From positions 62,001 through 126,000 of the forward strand of contig NZ_JAROCY010000010.1 of assembly GCF_029436685.1 (NCBI RefSeq): 64,000 nucleotides of DNA. Reading direction: 5' to 3'. This document shows, one piece after another, positions 16,786 through 28,682 of the stretch (within the stretch, counting starts at the first letter, position 1; each line of letters opens with the position of its first letter). The notes below the pieces were generated by a model. It was given only the letters and a program-made list of their open reading frames with translations, searched no databases and had not been told where the DNA came from. The translations under genes and the position numbers were made by a program. Source of the DNA: Novosphingobium cyanobacteriorum. GTDB lineage: Bacteria; Pseudomonadota; Alphaproteobacteria; Sphingomonadales; Sphingomonadaceae.

Positions 16786-18450
16786 ATGCTGACCGGACTT
16801 TCCATCCGCAACGTGGTGCTGATCGAGGCGCTGGACCTTGCCTTTGCGCGCGGACTCGGCGTGCTGACGGGCGAAACCGGCGCGGGCAAGTCGATCCTGC
16901 TGGATTCGCTCGGGCTCGTGCTGGGGGATCGTGCCGATGCCGGGCTTGTCCGCGCGGGCGAAGATCTTGCCAGCGTGACCGCCACTTTCGAATTCGCCGA
17001 ACTGCCCGATGCGCTGCGCGCGGCGCTGGCCGATGCGGAGGTCGATGTCGAACCGGGCGAACCGCTGATCGTCAAGCGCCGGGTCAAGGCCGATGGCGGC
17101 AGCAAGGCTTTCGTCAACGACCAGCCAGTGAGCGTCGCCCTCCTGCGTGAAATGGCGCGCAGCCTGGTCGAACTGCACGGCCAGCACGACGATCGCGGTC
17201 TGGTGAATGCGCGCGGTCACCGCGCATTGCTGGATCGTTACGCGCGCGCCGCCGTGGGTGAAGTGGCCGAGGCGTGGGACCGCTGGCGCAAGGCGGAGGA
17301 TGAACTCGCCACCGCCGTGGCGCAGGTGGAGGCCGCCAGGGCCGAGCAGGACCTGCTGCTGGCCCACCTTGCCGAACTGGCCGCGCTGGAACCCGTTGTG
17401 GGCGAGGAAGACGAACTCGCCAGGGCCCGCGCCGACATGCAGAAGGGCGAGAAGCTCTCCGACGATCTTTCCGCTCTCCAGCACCTCTGGTCCGGCTCTG
17501 ACTCGGCGCTCGCCACCCTGCGCGGTGCCGCGCGCCGGCTTGATCGCATCGCCAACGAGCACCCGCTGCTGGCCGAAGCGCTCGAATCACTCGATCGCGC
17601 GTTGATCGAGGCGGGCGAGGCGGAGGACCGCATCACGGCTGCTGTCGATGCCCTGGCCCACGATCCCCTCGCGCTCGACCGGATCGAAACCCGCCTGTTC
17701 GATCTGCGCGCCGCCGCCCGCAAGCATGGCTGCACCGTGGACGATCTGCCCGATCGCATGGCTGCGATGCGCACCGCGCTCGACGCCATCGAAGGGGGCG
17801 AGGCGCACATCGCCGCGCTTCAGCGCGCCGCGCAGGAAGCCGGGCTGGACTACCGGGCCAAGGCCGAAGCGCTCTCTGTCACCCGCGCCGAAGCCGCGCG
17901 CCGGCTTGACAAGGCGGTTGCCGCCGAGCTGGCCCCGCTCAAGCTCGATGCCGCAAAGTTCCACACCGCCGTTGTCCGCCTGCCGGAAGACCGCTGGTCC
18001 TCGCTCGGCGTCGATGCTGTCGAGTTCCTCATTTCCACCAATCCCGGCGCCGATTTCGCCCCGCTCGCCAAGATCGCCTCGGGCGGCGAACTCTCGCGCT
18101 TCATCCTCGCGCTCAAGGTCGCCCTTGCCGAAGAAGGCGGTGCGGCCACGATCATCTTTGACGAGATCGACCGCGGTGTCGGTGGCGCTGTCGCCAGCGC
18201 GATCGGCGAACGCCTCGCCCGGCTCGCCTCGGCAGGTCAGCTCCTGGCCGTCACCCACAGTCCGCAGGTCGCCGCGCGGGGCAACGCGCACTATCTCATC
18301 GCCAAGAGTTCCGAAGGCACCGTCACCCGCACCTCGGTCATGCTGCTCGATCAGGCCGGCCGACAGGAAGAGATCGCCCGCATGCTCTCCGGGGCGGAGA
18401 TCACCGCAGAAGCGCGCGCGCAGGCGGACCGGCTACTGGAACAGGCCTGA
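16786..18450 (+). CDS. recN: DNA repair protein RecN
   Basis: 554-residue SMC-like ATPase used in double-strand break repair. Walker A GETGAGKS is at 29-36. The middle (about 150-370) is coiled coil rich in Ala, Glu and Arg. The C-terminal ABC signature SGGELSRF and Walker B IIFDEIDRGVGG follow, then the TH-loop region VTHSPQVAARG. Full length for the family. It heads a tight same-strand group with a GNAT gene (1-nt gap) and ligA. Regulation by LexA is plausible from the near-consensus box upstream. Confidence 0.96.
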   Translation: MLTGLSIRNVVLIEALDLAFARGLGVLTGETGAGKSILLDSLGLVLGDRADAGLVRAGEDLASVTATFEFAELPDALRAALADAEVDVEPGEPLIVKRRVKADGGSKAFVNDQPVSVALLREMARSLVELHGQHDDRGLVNARGHRALLDRYARAAVGEVAEAWDRWRKAEDELATAVAQVEAARAEQDLLLAHLAELAALEPVVGEEDELARARADMQKGEKLSDDLSALQHLWSGSDSALATLRGAARRLDRIANEHPLLAEALESLDRALIEAGEAEDRITAAVDALAHDPLALDRIETRLFDLRAAARKHGCTVDDLPDRMAAMRTALDAIEGGEAHIAALQRAAQEAGLDYRAKAEALSVTRAEAARRLDKAVAAELAPLKLDAAKFHTAVVRLPEDRWSSLGVDAVEFLISTNPGADFAPLAKIASGGELSRFILALKVALAEEGGAATIIFDEIDRGVGGAVASAIGERLARLASAGQLLAVTHSPQVAARGNAHYLIAKSSEGTVTRTSVMLLDQAGRQEEIARMLSGAEITAEARAQADRLLEQA

Positions 18451-18451
18451 T

Positions 18452-21195
<2,744 letters not shown>

Positions 21196-21205
21196 GGGAG
21201 AACCG

Positions 21206-21511
21206 ATGCTGATCATGGTCCTGGCTGCTGCGGCGGCAACGCTTGCCCCGGCCGACGTGCATTTCCGGCGTGAATATCGTGCTGCGCCGCGCGCTGTCCG
21301 CGCCTTCCTGATCCGCCGGGCCGGGTGCAACCACTGGGGTGGCGAGGAAGGCTATGACGCAGACCGCGCGCGCCAGATCGCCGACGCGGCGCGCCAGCTG
21401 CGCTGCAACCGGATCGAGGCGGATGAACGCCGCATCAAGCGTCGCTATGCCAAGTCGCGTCGCGTCCGTTGGCTGCTCGCCACCAGTCGCGATTGGGATA
21501 CCTTGCCGTGA
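21206..21511 (+). CDS. Small secreted protein of unknown function
   Basis: 101 residues with a short signal peptide (LIMVLAAAAATLAPA). The mature part is basic and has two cysteines (GCNHWGG and LRCNRIEADERRIKRRY) that may pair in the periplasm. GGGGAG lies 5 nt before the ATG. It starts 10 nt after ligA and is followed by the LysE-type gene after 24 nt. I do not recognise a characterised family. Confidence 0.75.
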   Translation: MLIMVLAAAAATLAPADVHFRREYRAAPRAVRAFLIRRAGCNHWGGEEGYDADRARQIADAARQLRCNRIEADERRIKRRYAKSRRVRWLLATSRDWDTLP

Positions 21512-21535
21512 CGGCGGCAGTGGGGAACGCCTGAC

Positions 21536-22162
21536 ATGGCCCTTCACACCTGGTGGCTGTTCGTCGTGACCGTCTTCTTTGTCTCCGCCTCGCCGGGGCC
21601 GAACATGCTCCATGTAATGGCGCGTAGCGTGGAGCTGGGGCTTGGGCGCTCGGTGCTGGCCATGGCCGGATGCTTCGTGGCGGTTTCCAGCCTCCTCACC
21701 GCCTCGGCCATGGGTCTCACCGCGCTGCTTATGGCCATTCCCGGCGCCTTCACCGTGCTGCGTTATGCCGGTGCCGCCTATCTGGTCTGGCTGGGCTATA
21801 AATCGTGGGTGGCGCAGGATGCGCCGATCGACATCGGGGAAGGGGAGGTCAGGCCCGGCGTCTCGCCGCTGCGCATCTTCTCCACCGCCTTCATGATCGG
21901 CATCTCCAATCCCAAGGCGCTGCTCTTCGCCGCCGCCTTCCTACCGCAGTTCATCGATCCGGCGCGGCCCCAGGTGCCGCAGTTCGCGATCATGGTCGGC
22001 ACGTTCGCGGTGATCGAGATCTCGTGGTACTTCGTCTATGCGGTCGGCGGGCGCTCCATCGCCGGGTTCCTTGAACGGCCTGCCCCGCGCAAGGCGTTCA
22101 ACCGGTTGACTGGCGCGATCTTCGTCGCCTTCGGCCTTGCCATGGCAGGATCACGCGCATGA
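21536..22162 (+). CDS. LysE/RhtB-family amino acid exporter
   Basis: 208 residues, all membrane protein with about six hydrophobic segments. The family signature SASPGPNMLHVMARS is at 17-31, with a second conserved region IGISNPKALLFAAAFLPQF. Members export amino acids such as homoserine, threonine or lysine across the inner membrane; the substrate is not visible. The stop overlaps the next start by 4 nt. Confidence 0.9.
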   Translation: MALHTWWLFVVTVFFVSASPGPNMLHVMARSVELGLGRSVLAMAGCFVAVSSLLTASAMGLTALLMAIPGAFTVLRYAGAAYLVWLGYKSWVAQDAPIDIGEGEVRPGVSPLRIFSTAFMIGISNPKALLFAAAFLPQFIDPARPQVPQFAIMVGTFAVIEISWYFVYAVGGRSIAGFLERPAPRKAFNRLTGAIFVAFGLAMAGSRA

Positions 22163-22650
22163 TGTTTGAAGACCTTGCCGCCATCGGCATTATCGCGGGT
22201 GAGGCGCTGAAGGCGCGCAGGCAGACCATCGCCGTTGTCGATGGCGCCACCGGCGGCCTTATCTCGGCTGGCCTGATCGCCACGCCGGGCGCCACCGGCT
22301 TCTTTCGCGGAGGCGGCGTGATCTACACCCTCGATGGCCGGCGGATCATGCTGGGCCATGAACCCGGCTCGCTGCGGGGATACACCTCCGCCACCGAAAG
22401 CTATGCGCTGGTGCAGGCAGACCTGATTCGCAGGCGCTTCGGCGCGGATTGGGGCATGGCCGAATCCGGCTCGGCTGGGCCCAACACGCACCCCATGGGA
22501 GTGCCCAGCGGCACCAGCGCCATCGGCCTTGTCGGCCCAGACGGCTTTGAGACGGCCATCACCGTCCGCACGGAAAGCACCGACCGCGTGGCCAACATGC
22601 AGGCCTTTGCCAAGGCCGCACTTGAGCTGCTGCGCAATACGCTGGCCTGA
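22159..22650 (+). CDS. CinA-family protein (PncC-like amidohydrolase domain)
   Basis: 163 residues corresponding to the C-terminal domain of CinA, whose best-known activity is nicotinamide mononucleotide deamidation. Visible conserved parts: VDGATGGLISAGL (family form ESxTGG, with the first positions changed to D-G-A), SATESYALVQAD, and ESGSAGPNTHPMG. The usual E-S before TGG is replaced, so activity may differ. Translationally coupled to the exporter gene. Confidence 0.8.
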   Translation: MMFEDLAAIGIIAGEALKARRQTIAVVDGATGGLISAGLIATPGATGFFRGGGVIYTLDGRRIMLGHEPGSLRGYTSATESYALVQADLIRRRFGADWGMAESGSAGPNTHPMGVPSGTSAIGLVGPDGFETAITVRTESTDRVANMQAFAKAALELLRNTLA

Positions 22651-22671
22651 CGCAGGGCGGCGCGTGCCCCC

Positions 22672-22748
22672 TTCGACAGGCTCAGGGTGAGCGGGGCGGG
22701 GGCACGCGGTTCAAGATAACAGGAACCGCTCGTGGTGAGCCTGTCGAA
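22672..22748. repeat. Dispersed palindromic repeat, inverted pair
   Basis: The left arm at 22672-22694 starts TTCGACAGGCTCA and ends GAGCGG. The right arm at 22726-22748 is its reverse complement except for four central bases; the loop is 31 nt. Further copies are at 27709, 28423 and 28814. It sits between two convergent genes and can also act as a bidirectional terminator. Confidence 0.8.
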
Positions 22749-22781
22749 CCACCACCGCGCAACCTCACCGCCCGCGCAGCC

Positions 22782-23750
22782 TCACCACCGCTGCGACCAT
22801 TCCGGCAGCGCCCCGACCCGCGTTCCGCGCACCTGTCCGCCAGGGCGCCGGCGCAGCCACAGTATCGACCAGTCGCCACGCACCATCCGCGCCGCCAGCC
22901 TCAGGCCTGCCTTGCGATAGGCCGCACGCACCACCGGCTCCTGCGTTTCCAGCAACCCGGCCAGCAGCACGCTGCCACCCGGCGCCACGCTGCGGGCGAA
23001 ATCTGGGGCCAGTTCCACCAGCGGCCCGGCAAGGATGTTGGCGATCAGCAGGTCAAAGGGGGCGCTGGCCCGCAGCAGGGGATGGTCCATCCCCGCGGCG
23101 ATCACCATCGCCATGCGGCCCGGCCCGTCGCCCAGTTTCACCCCGTTGGCATCGGCATTGTCCGCCACCACCGGCCCGCACACCGCGTCGATGTCGCTCG
23201 CCACGACCCGCGCGGCGGGCCACAGGTGCATCCCGGCAAAGGCCAGCAGGCCGGTGCCGGTGCCGATATCGGCCAGGTTGCGCACCCGCACCCCTTGCGC
23301 CTTCATGTGCGTCAGCATGGCAAGGCAGCCTGCCGTCGTCGCGTGCTGTCCGGTGCCGAAGGCCTGGCTGGCCGGGATCAGGAAGTTGCGCACGCCGGGC
23401 TCCGATACCGGTGGATACTCAGCCGTGTGAACATGGAAGCAGCCCTCCCGGATCGGCTCCACGCCCTGCTGGCTCAGCGTCACCCAGTCCTCGTCGGGCA
23501 GTTGCTCGATCACCAGCTTGATCGTGTCTCCGCCGAACAGCGCCTCGACCGCGGCCTTGTCTGTCTTGGTCGGCTTGTGGTCAAGCCAGGCTTCCAGCTG
23601 CCAGTCGTCAGGCTTGTCTTCGGCGATCTCGCTGCCGGCGATCACGATGCCGGGGTCCCAATCCCACGCGTCCTCGTGCGCCACCAGCGCCGCCTGCACC
23701 TGCTCACGCGGGCCGAATACGGTGATTTTCCAGCTTTCTTCAGCGGACAT
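22782..23750 (-). CDS. prmA: Ribosomal protein L11 methyltransferase
   Basis: 322 residues from the ATG at 23750, chosen because GGAG precedes it at a normal distance; methionines 6 codons further upstream lack one. The N-terminal substrate-recognition domain is followed by the SAM-binding Rossmann domain: GTGQHATT, LADIGTGTGLLAFAG and the NILAGPLVELAP motif (N-I-L-A form of NPPY). It trimethylates L11 on the ribosome. The start overlaps the end of the SDR gene by 11 nt. Confidence 0.93.
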   Translation of the reverse strand: MSAEESWKITVFGPREQVQAALVAHEDAWDWDPGIVIAGSEIAEDKPDDWQLEAWLDHKPTKTDKAAVEALFGGDTIKLVIEQLPDEDWVTLSQQGVEPIREGCFHVHTAEYPPVSEPGVRNFLIPASQAFGTGQHATTAGCLAMLTHMKAQGVRVRNLADIGTGTGLLAFAGMHLWPAARVVASDIDAVCGPVVADNADANGVKLGDGPGRMAMVIAAGMDHPLLRASAPFDLLIANILAGPLVELAPDFARSVAPGGSVLLAGLLETQEPVVRAAYRKAGLRLAARMVRGDWSILWLRRRPGGQVRGTRVGALPEWSQRW

Positions 23751-24453
23751 AGCTGGCTCCATTGGCATCTATTGTGGTTCCGGTCATGCTCGGCGGTGCA
23801 TCCAGCGCGCAGAACGTGGCGATGGCGGCGATCTCTTCCGGCGTGGCGACCCGGCCCAGCGGAATGTCGGCCAGCAGGCCCGGCCCGCCCCGGCTGGCAA
23901 GGTAATCTCCCGCCATCGCCGTGTCGGTAAAGCCCGGTGTGATGGCAAAGCTCAGGATGCCGTGCGCGGCATAGCCCCTGGCAATGGTCTTGTGCATGGC
24001 GATCATCCCGCCCTTGGCCGCGGCATAGTGCCAGTGCGCCGGGGAATCGCCGCGGAACCCCGCCCGGCTCGCCACATGGACACAGCGTCCCGCCGTCCCG
24101 CGCTCAAGCCAGTGCTTCACCGCAAAGCGGGAAAGCTGCGCCGCGCTGGTCAGGTTGATGCGCAGCGTATCCTCGAACGCATCCAGCCAGGCGATGTCGC
24201 TCGCCTCGATCGGGTTCGTCTGAAACAGGCCGGCATTGTTCACCACCACGTCGATCGTGCCGCCTGCCATTTCAAGCGCCTGCTGCCACAGCGCCTGCGG
24301 GGCGAGAGGATCGGAAAGATCGGCGCCGATCACGCCGGGGGCCTTGCGGCTGCCATGGCGGATCACCCTGGCGCCGCGCGCTTCAAGCGCCGTGGCGATG
24401 GCCCCGCCGATGCCGCGGGTGGACCCGGTAACAAGAATGGTCTGAGTGGTCAT
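23740..24453 (-). CDS. Short-chain dehydrogenase/reductase (FabG-like)
   Basis: 237 residues from the ATG at 24453, preceded by GAGGGGCCC. NAD(P) binding is TGSTRGIGG near the N-terminus, with NNAG in the middle. The active site has S (VASRAGF) and YAAAKGG. It resembles 3-oxoacyl-ACP reductases, but no fatty acid genes are adjacent, so the substrate is open. It is the first gene of a two-gene unit with prmA. Confidence 0.87.
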   Translation of the reverse strand: MTTQTILVTGSTRGIGGAIATALEARGARVIRHGSRKAPGVIGADLSDPLAPQALWQQALEMAGGTIDVVVNNAGLFQTNPIEASDIAWLDAFEDTLRINLTSAAQLSRFAVKHWLERGTAGRCVHVASRAGFRGDSPAHWHYAAAKGGMIAMHKTIARGYAAHGILSFAITPGFTDTAMAGDYLASRGGPGLLADIPLGRVATPEEIAAIATFCALDAPPSMTGTTIDANGASYVR

Positions 24454-24604
24454 GGGCCCCTCTAGGACAAGGCTTTGCCGCTCTGCAACACGCTGGGGCG
24501 ATATTCCCCTTCGGCATAGGTTGCGCCGTGCGGCATTTCGACTAATACGAATCGCCATCCGGCCGCTGCATTGCGGCATCTTGAACAGGAATGAGGGGGT
24601 TTTC

Positions 24605-25030
24605 ATGGCGCAGGCGCGCTCAAACCGGCCACTTTCGCCGCATCTTCAGATCTGGCGATGGGGCCCGGCGATGCTGGTTTCGATCCTCCATCGCGTTACC
24701 GGCAACGGCATGGCCTTTGCCGGGCTTGGCCTGCTGCTGTGGTGGGTCGGCGCGATTGCGGGCGGGGCTGAATGCTATGCCACCTTCATCAGCTATGTCT
24801 GGTCGGGCGATGCCGGCGCACTTTCGGCCGTGACCGCCATACTCGGCAAGATCCTGCTCGTCGGCCTGACCTGGGCCTTCTTCCAGCACATGGCCACCGG
24901 CCTGCGTCACTTCGTGCTCGATGTCGGCGCGGGATATGAACTGGAAGCCAACGCGCGCTGGTCCAGCTTCACCATCCTCTTCTCCGTCGCCGCCACGGCC
25001 CTGTTCTGGGCTTTCGTGCTGCTGCACTGA
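24605..25030 (+). CDS. sdhC: Succinate dehydrogenase cytochrome b556 subunit
   Basis: 141 residues with three transmembrane helices. The family signature is RPLSPHLQIWRW and SILHRVTGNGM in the first 35 residues, and the heme-binding histidine region is HMATGLRHFVLD. GAGGGGG lies 5 nt before the ATG. SdhC anchors complex II in the inner membrane and forms the quinone site with SdhD. Confidence 0.95.
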   Translation: MAQARSNRPLSPHLQIWRWGPAMLVSILHRVTGNGMAFAGLGLLLWWVGAIAGGAECYATFISYVWSGDAGALSAVTAILGKILLVGLTWAFFQHMATGLRHFVLDVGAGYELEANARWSSFTILFSVAATALFWAFVLLH

Positions 25031-25066
25031 GCCTTCGGGCTCGATAGACGATCCTTCGGGGGTTTC

Positions 25067-25450
25067 ATGGGTAACGGTACTTCCATCGGCCGGGTTCGCG
25101 GGCTTGGCGCCAGCCATCACGGCACGCACCACTGGCTGCTGCAGCGGCTGACCGCAGTCGGCAATCTCATCCTCATTCCGTTCCTGCTGGTCAGCCTCGC
25201 GCTGCTGCCGGCGCACGATTACGCCACGGTTCACCAGTGGGTGGCCAAGCCGATTCCGGCGACCGCCCTCGTGCTGATCTTCATCAACACCTTCACCCAC
25301 GCACGCATGGGCGTGCAGGTGATGCTGGAAGACTACATCCACGAAGAAGGCGGCAAGGTCGCAGCCTGGCTGCTCGTCAACATCGTGCCCTTCGCCGCCA
25401 TGGCGTTCGGGATCATCTCGGTCATCCGCATTGCTCTCGGGGGCGCCTGA
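25067..25450 (+). CDS. sdhD: Succinate dehydrogenase membrane anchor subunit
   Basis: 127 residues with three hydrophobic helices. The N-terminal GASHHGTHHWLLQRLTA and the FTHARMGVQVMLEDYIH segment are typical for alphaproteobacterial SdhD. It pairs with SdhC for heme b and ubiquinone binding. Located 36 nt after sdhC and 3 nt before sdhA. Confidence 0.95.
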   Translation: MGNGTSIGRVRGLGASHHGTHHWLLQRLTAVGNLILIPFLLVSLALLPAHDYATVHQWVAKPIPATALVLIFINTFTHARMGVQVMLEDYIHEEGGKVAAWLLVNIVPFAAMAFGIISVIRIALGGA

Positions 25451-25453
25451 GCC

Positions 25454-27268
25454 ATGACTTCCACACAGTCTGCCTACAAGATCATCGACCATACCTACGA
25501 CACCGTCGTCGTGGGCGCGGGCGGTTCGGGCCTGCGCGCCACCATGGGTTCGGCCCAGGCCGGCCTGCGCACCGCCTGCATCACCAAGGTCTTCCCCACC
25601 CGTTCGCACACCGTGGCGGCGCAGGGCGGCATTGCCGCCTCGCTGGGCAACAACAGCCCCGACCACTGGACCTGGCACATGTACGACACCGTAAAGGGGT
25701 CTGACTGGCTGGGTGACCAGGACGCCATCGAATACATGGTGCGTGAAGCCCCTGCCGCGGTCTATGAGCTGGAGCACGCCGGCGTGCCGTTCAGCCGCAA
25801 CGCCGAAGGCACCATCTACCAGCGCCCGTTCGGCGGCCACATGCAGAACATGGGCGAAGGCCCGCCGGTGCAGCGCACCTGCGCCGCGGCTGACCGCACC
25901 GGCCACGCCATGCTCCACGCGCTGTACCAGCAGAGCCTGAAGTACGACGCGGACTTCTTCATCGAATACTTCGCGATCGACCTGATCATGGAGAACGGCG
26001 AGTGCCGCGGCGTGATCGCCATGTGCCTCGACGACGGTTCGATCCACCGCTTCCGCAGCCATGCCGTGGTGCTGGCAACGGGCGGTTACGGCCGCTGCTA
26101 CTTTACCGCCACTTCGGCCCATACCTGCACCGGCGACGGTGGCGGCATGGTGCTGCGCGCCGGCCTGCCGCTGCAGGACATGGAGTTCGTGCAGTTCCAC
26201 CCCACCGGCATCTATGGCGCGGGCGTGCTGATCACCGAAGGCGCGCGTGGTGAAGGCGGTTACCTGACCAACTCCGAAGGCGAGCGCTTCATGGAGCGCT
26301 ATGCCCCTTCGGCCAAGGACCTTGCCAGCCGTGACGTCGTCTCGCGCTCGATGGCCATGGAAATCCGCGAGGGCCGTGGCGTTGGCCCGCACAAGGACCA
26401 CATCTTCCTGCACCTTGACCACATCGACCAGAAGGTGCTGGCCGAGCGTCTGCCGGGGATTACCGAAAGCGGCAAGATCTTTGCCGGTGTGGACCTGACC
26501 CGCCAGCCGCTGCCAGTGGTGCCGACGGTGCACTACAACATGGGCGGCATCCCCTGTAACTACCACGGCGAAGTGGTGACCATCGGCGCAGACGGCAATC
26601 CGGAAACGGTTGTGCCGGGCCTGTTCGCGGTGGGCGAGGCGGCCTGCGTCTCGGTTCACGGCGCGAACCGCCTGGGTTCGAACTCGCTGATCGACCTCGT
26701 GGTGTTCGGCCGCGCCACCGGCCTGCGCCTGAAGGAGCTGATCAAGCCGGGCACGGCGCACAACGCGCTGCCCAAGGACAGCGCCGACCTGGCGCTGACC
26801 CGTCTCGACCACTTCCGCCACGCCAAGGGCGGATCGCCCACGGCGCAGGTGCGCACGGAAATGCAGCGCACGATGTCGGGCCATGCGGCGGTGTTCCGCA
26901 CCGACGAGCTGATGGCCGAGGGCAAGGTGAAGCTGGCCGACACCTACAAGCGGATGGAGGACATCCACGTCTCCGACCGCTCGCTGATCTGGAACTCGGA
27001 CCTGATCGAGACGCTGGAGCTGGACAACCTGATCGCGCAGGCGACGGTGACCATGCACAGCGCGCACAACCGCAAGGAAAGCCGCGGCGCCCATGCGCAC
27101 GAGGACTTCCCCAACCGCGACGATGCGACCTGGATGAAGCACACCGCCAGCTGGTTCGAAGGCTGGGGCGGCAAGGGCGGCGCGGTGAAGATCGACTACC
27201 GCCCGGTCCACGAATACACGCTGACCGACGACGTTCAGTACATCAAGCCCAAGGCGCGCGTGTACTGA
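25454..27268 (+). CDS. sdhA: Succinate dehydrogenase flavoprotein subunit
   Basis: 604 residues. It carries covalent FAD, attached to the histidine in the segment [15 protein letters not shown], and oxidises succinate to fumarate. The N-terminal FAD loop is VGAGGSGLR, and the active-site regions [15 protein letters not shown] and [14 protein letters not shown] are intact. Full length. It ends the sdhCDA block; no sdhB follows, and a hairpin lies 31 nt downstream. Confidence 0.97.
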   Translation: MTSTQSAYKIIDHTYDTVVVGAGGSGLRATMGSAQAGLRTACITKVFPTRSHTVAAQGGIAASLGNNSPDHWTWHMYDTVKGSDWLGDQDAIEYMVREAPAAVYELEHAGVPFSRNAEGTIYQRPFGGHMQNMGEGPPVQRTCAAADRTGHAMLHALYQQSLKYDADFFIEYFAIDLIMENGECRGVIAMCLDDGSIHRFRSHAVVLATGGYGRCYFTATSAHTCTGDGGGMVLRAGLPLQDMEFVQFHPTGIYGAGVLITEGARGEGGYLTNSEGERFMERYAPSAKDLASRDVVSRSMAMEIREGRGVGPHKDHIFLHLDHIDQKVLAERLPGITESGKIFAGVDLTRQPLPVVPTVHYNMGGIPCNYHGEVVTIGADGNPETVVPGLFAVGEAACVSVHGANRLGSNSLIDLVVFGRATGLRLKELIKPGTAHNALPKDSADLALTRLDHFRHAKGGSPTAQVRTEMQRTMSGHAAVFRTDELMAEGKVKLADTYKRMEDIHVSDRSLIWNSDLIETLELDNLIAQATVTMHSAHNRKESRGAHAHEDFPNRDDATWMKHTASWFEGWGGKGGAVKIDYRPVHEYTLTDDVQYIKPKARVY

Positions 27269-27299
27269 TCACGGCCTGAAGGCAGTGGGAAAATCGAAG

Positions 27300-27323
27300 G
27301 GCCTCCGGAGCGATCCGGGGGCC
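27300..27323 (+). terminator. Hairpin after sdhA
   Basis: A 10-bp stem GGCCTCCGGA / TCCGGGGGCC (one G-T pair) with GCGA loop, 31 nt after the sdhA stop. The T run is poor, so strength is uncertain. Confidence 0.5.
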
Positions 27324-27397
27324 TGTTCGTCTGGCGTTCAGTCGGCTGACCGGACCTCCGCAAAACCGACCCGGACCGGGCCATCAGAGCGGCGAGG

Positions 27398-27424
27398 TTG
27401 ACACAGTTGACACGATTGACACTA
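27398..27424. repeat. Three tandem 9-bp TTGACAC repeats
   Basis: TTGACACAG, TTGACACGA and TTGACACTA follow each other with no gap at 27398, 27407 and 27416. Each contains a consensus -35 hexamer. No matching -10 box or downstream forward gene is evident, so a protein-binding iteron is an alternative. Confidence 0.75.
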
Positions 27425-27649
27425 TCGGGACATCAAAGCACATAGCCTCTTCGAGCCATGTCCCGGACGTGCGGTCCGATCCCTGCACGCTGCCGAAACA
27501 CCCGGAAATCTGCGGATTCGTTCACATGTTGAAAGAGCGGCCTGGGTGAATCATGCACATTTGGCGGTGTGTAGGAAAATGGTTTATTCCTGACAGCAGT
27601 GTCTGTTATCTTCGCTGTTGGATTTCGGTGGGTTGATGCGCCATTTCAT

Positions 27650-27741
27650 CCCGATCCAAGCTTCGCCAGCGGACTGCGACGGCAAGCTGCGCCATCCTTC
27701 CCCCATCCTTCGACAAGCTCAGGATGAACGGGGGAAGGGGG
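27650..27741. repeat. Repeat unit of about 90 bp, copy A
   Basis: Runs from ATCCAAGCTTCGCCAGCGG to the dispersed palindrome TTCGACAAGCTCAGGATGAACGG (27709-27731) and the following GGGGAAGGGG. It is clearly homologous to copy B at 28751-28844, same orientation. It ends 3 nt before the end of the reverse-strand gene at 27745. Confidence 0.7.
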
Positions 27742-27744
27742 CAT

Positions 27745-28320
27745 TCAACGACGGTGTTGTTGTTCCTTGCTGCCCTTCTCGGCCTCCTTGACCTTCGCAG
27801 CCTCGGCATCGCGGGCGGCTTTTACCGCGGGGGTGGCGCTGCGGGCGGGGTATTTGCAGCCCTTTTGCTGGCCATAGCCTTTCAGGAAGGCGCGGCGGGC
27901 GGTGCCGGCGTAGAGAGCAAGCTGCCACTGGCGTTGGTTTTCGTTGGCGCCGGTCAGTTCGCGGATGACGCCGCCGAACGGGATCAGGCTGCCGACGATG
28001 GACTTGGCGATATTGCCGACGCCGGGACCACGGCGCGAGGGTTCGGCAATGTCGACATCGTCACCCAGAACGGAATCGAGGCGGGCGACTTCGCCCTGAA
28101 CATCGATGCAGCGCTTCAGCCCGACGAGGGTGTAGGGATCGCTGCGGGCGGACTGAAGAATAGGCGGGATCTCGTCCTTCTTGAGGTTGAGATCGCTGAG
28201 CGGCTTGGTGACGACCTGGCCGGGGGTGGCGTCCTTGGGATCCATGGCGGTCTGGGCGGGAGTGGTGGCGGGTGCAAGGGCCAACAGGGCGGCGGCGGCG
28301 AGCAGGATGGGTCTGGTCAA
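27745..28320 (-). CDS. Small exported protein of unknown function
   Basis: 191 residues. The best start is the TTG at 28320, which has AGGGGAA 6 nt upstream and gives a compact signal peptide (MTRPILLAAAALLALAP, cleaved near TPAQT). The mature protein has PPILQSARSDPYTLVGLKRC, a possible disulfide pair of two cysteines, a hydrophobic IVGSLIPFGGVIREL segment and a charged Lys/Glu tail predicted as helix. No known family is recognised. It sits alone, flanked by repeats. Confidence 0.7.
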   Translation of the reverse strand: MTRPILLAAAALLALAPATTPAQTAMDPKDATPGQVVTKPLSDLNLKKDEIPPILQSARSDPYTLVGLKRCIDVQGEVARLDSVLGDDVDIAEPSRRGPGVGNIAKSIVGSLIPFGGVIRELTGANENQRQWQLALYAGTARRAFLKGYGQQKGCKYPARSATPAVKAARDAEAAKVKEAEKGSKEQQHRR

Positions 28321-28422
28321 TGAAGTTCCCCTTTTGGCCGGTTCTACTCGGGGGGTGGGGCAAGGTTCCCGTGAGGTCATTATCGGGCGCACGATAGGGG
28401 GGGCGAGGTGGTGCTGCGGTGG

Positions 28423-28445
28423 TTCGACAGGCTCACCACGAGCGG
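28423..28445 (+). repeat. Dispersed palindromic repeat, single copy
   Basis: TTCGACAGGCTCACCACG followed by AGCGG. It matches, in the opposite orientation, the right arm of the pair at 22726-22748, all 23 bases. Confidence 0.8.
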
Positions 28446-28491
28446 GTTGGTGAGCGGTACGGACACGGGGACGGTACCGTTTTTTGGTTCG

Positions 28492-28527
28492 CGCAGAGAT
28501 CGCAGAGGGCGCAGAGGGCGCAGAGAG
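28492..28527 (+). repeat. Four tandem 9-bp CGCAGAG units
   Basis: CGCAGAGAT, CGCAGAGGG, CGCAGAGGG, CGCAGAGAG without gaps. Three similar units occur in inverted orientation at 28683-28712, and both arms are flanked by TTTCGCGC-type sequence, making an imperfect inverted repeat about 230 bp across. Confidence 0.8.
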
Positions 28528-28682
28528 AAGGGGGGAAGGATTTTCGCGCGAAGACGTGAAGACGACAAGGGTTGTGCTGGCGGCCTCGCCACCCCTTATT
28601 GGCCCGGGTAACGGATACCGAGGGACTGAGGGGGACTGCGGGGGGTGCCCTCTGCGTCTTTGCGCGAAACCTATCTCTTATG

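Larger units (their letters stand above)
27269..27744. other. 476-nt non-coding region after sdhA
   Basis: No gene is supported. It contains the sdhA hairpin, a three-copy 9-bp repeat beginning TTGACAC (27398-27424), a short inverted repeat AGGAA-N9-TTCCT (27573-27591), and a repeat unit of about 90 bp at 27650-27741 with a dispersed palindrome at its end. The missing sdhB is not here. Confidence 0.7.

Noticed and set aside
24620..27211. Very long open reverse frame opposite sdhC, sdhD and sdhA
   Set aside because: It mirrors the high-GC third positions of the sdh genes, has no family motif, and the forward genes are certain.
27325..27339. GTTC-N7-GTTC match in the sdhA downstream region
   Set aside because: Exact match to the LexA box pattern, but no gene starts nearby on either strand, and about one match per 64 kb is expected by chance.
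28492..28527. Possible CRISPR array
   Set aside because: Nine-base units without spacers are tandem repeats, not a CRISPR array, and no cas gene is present.
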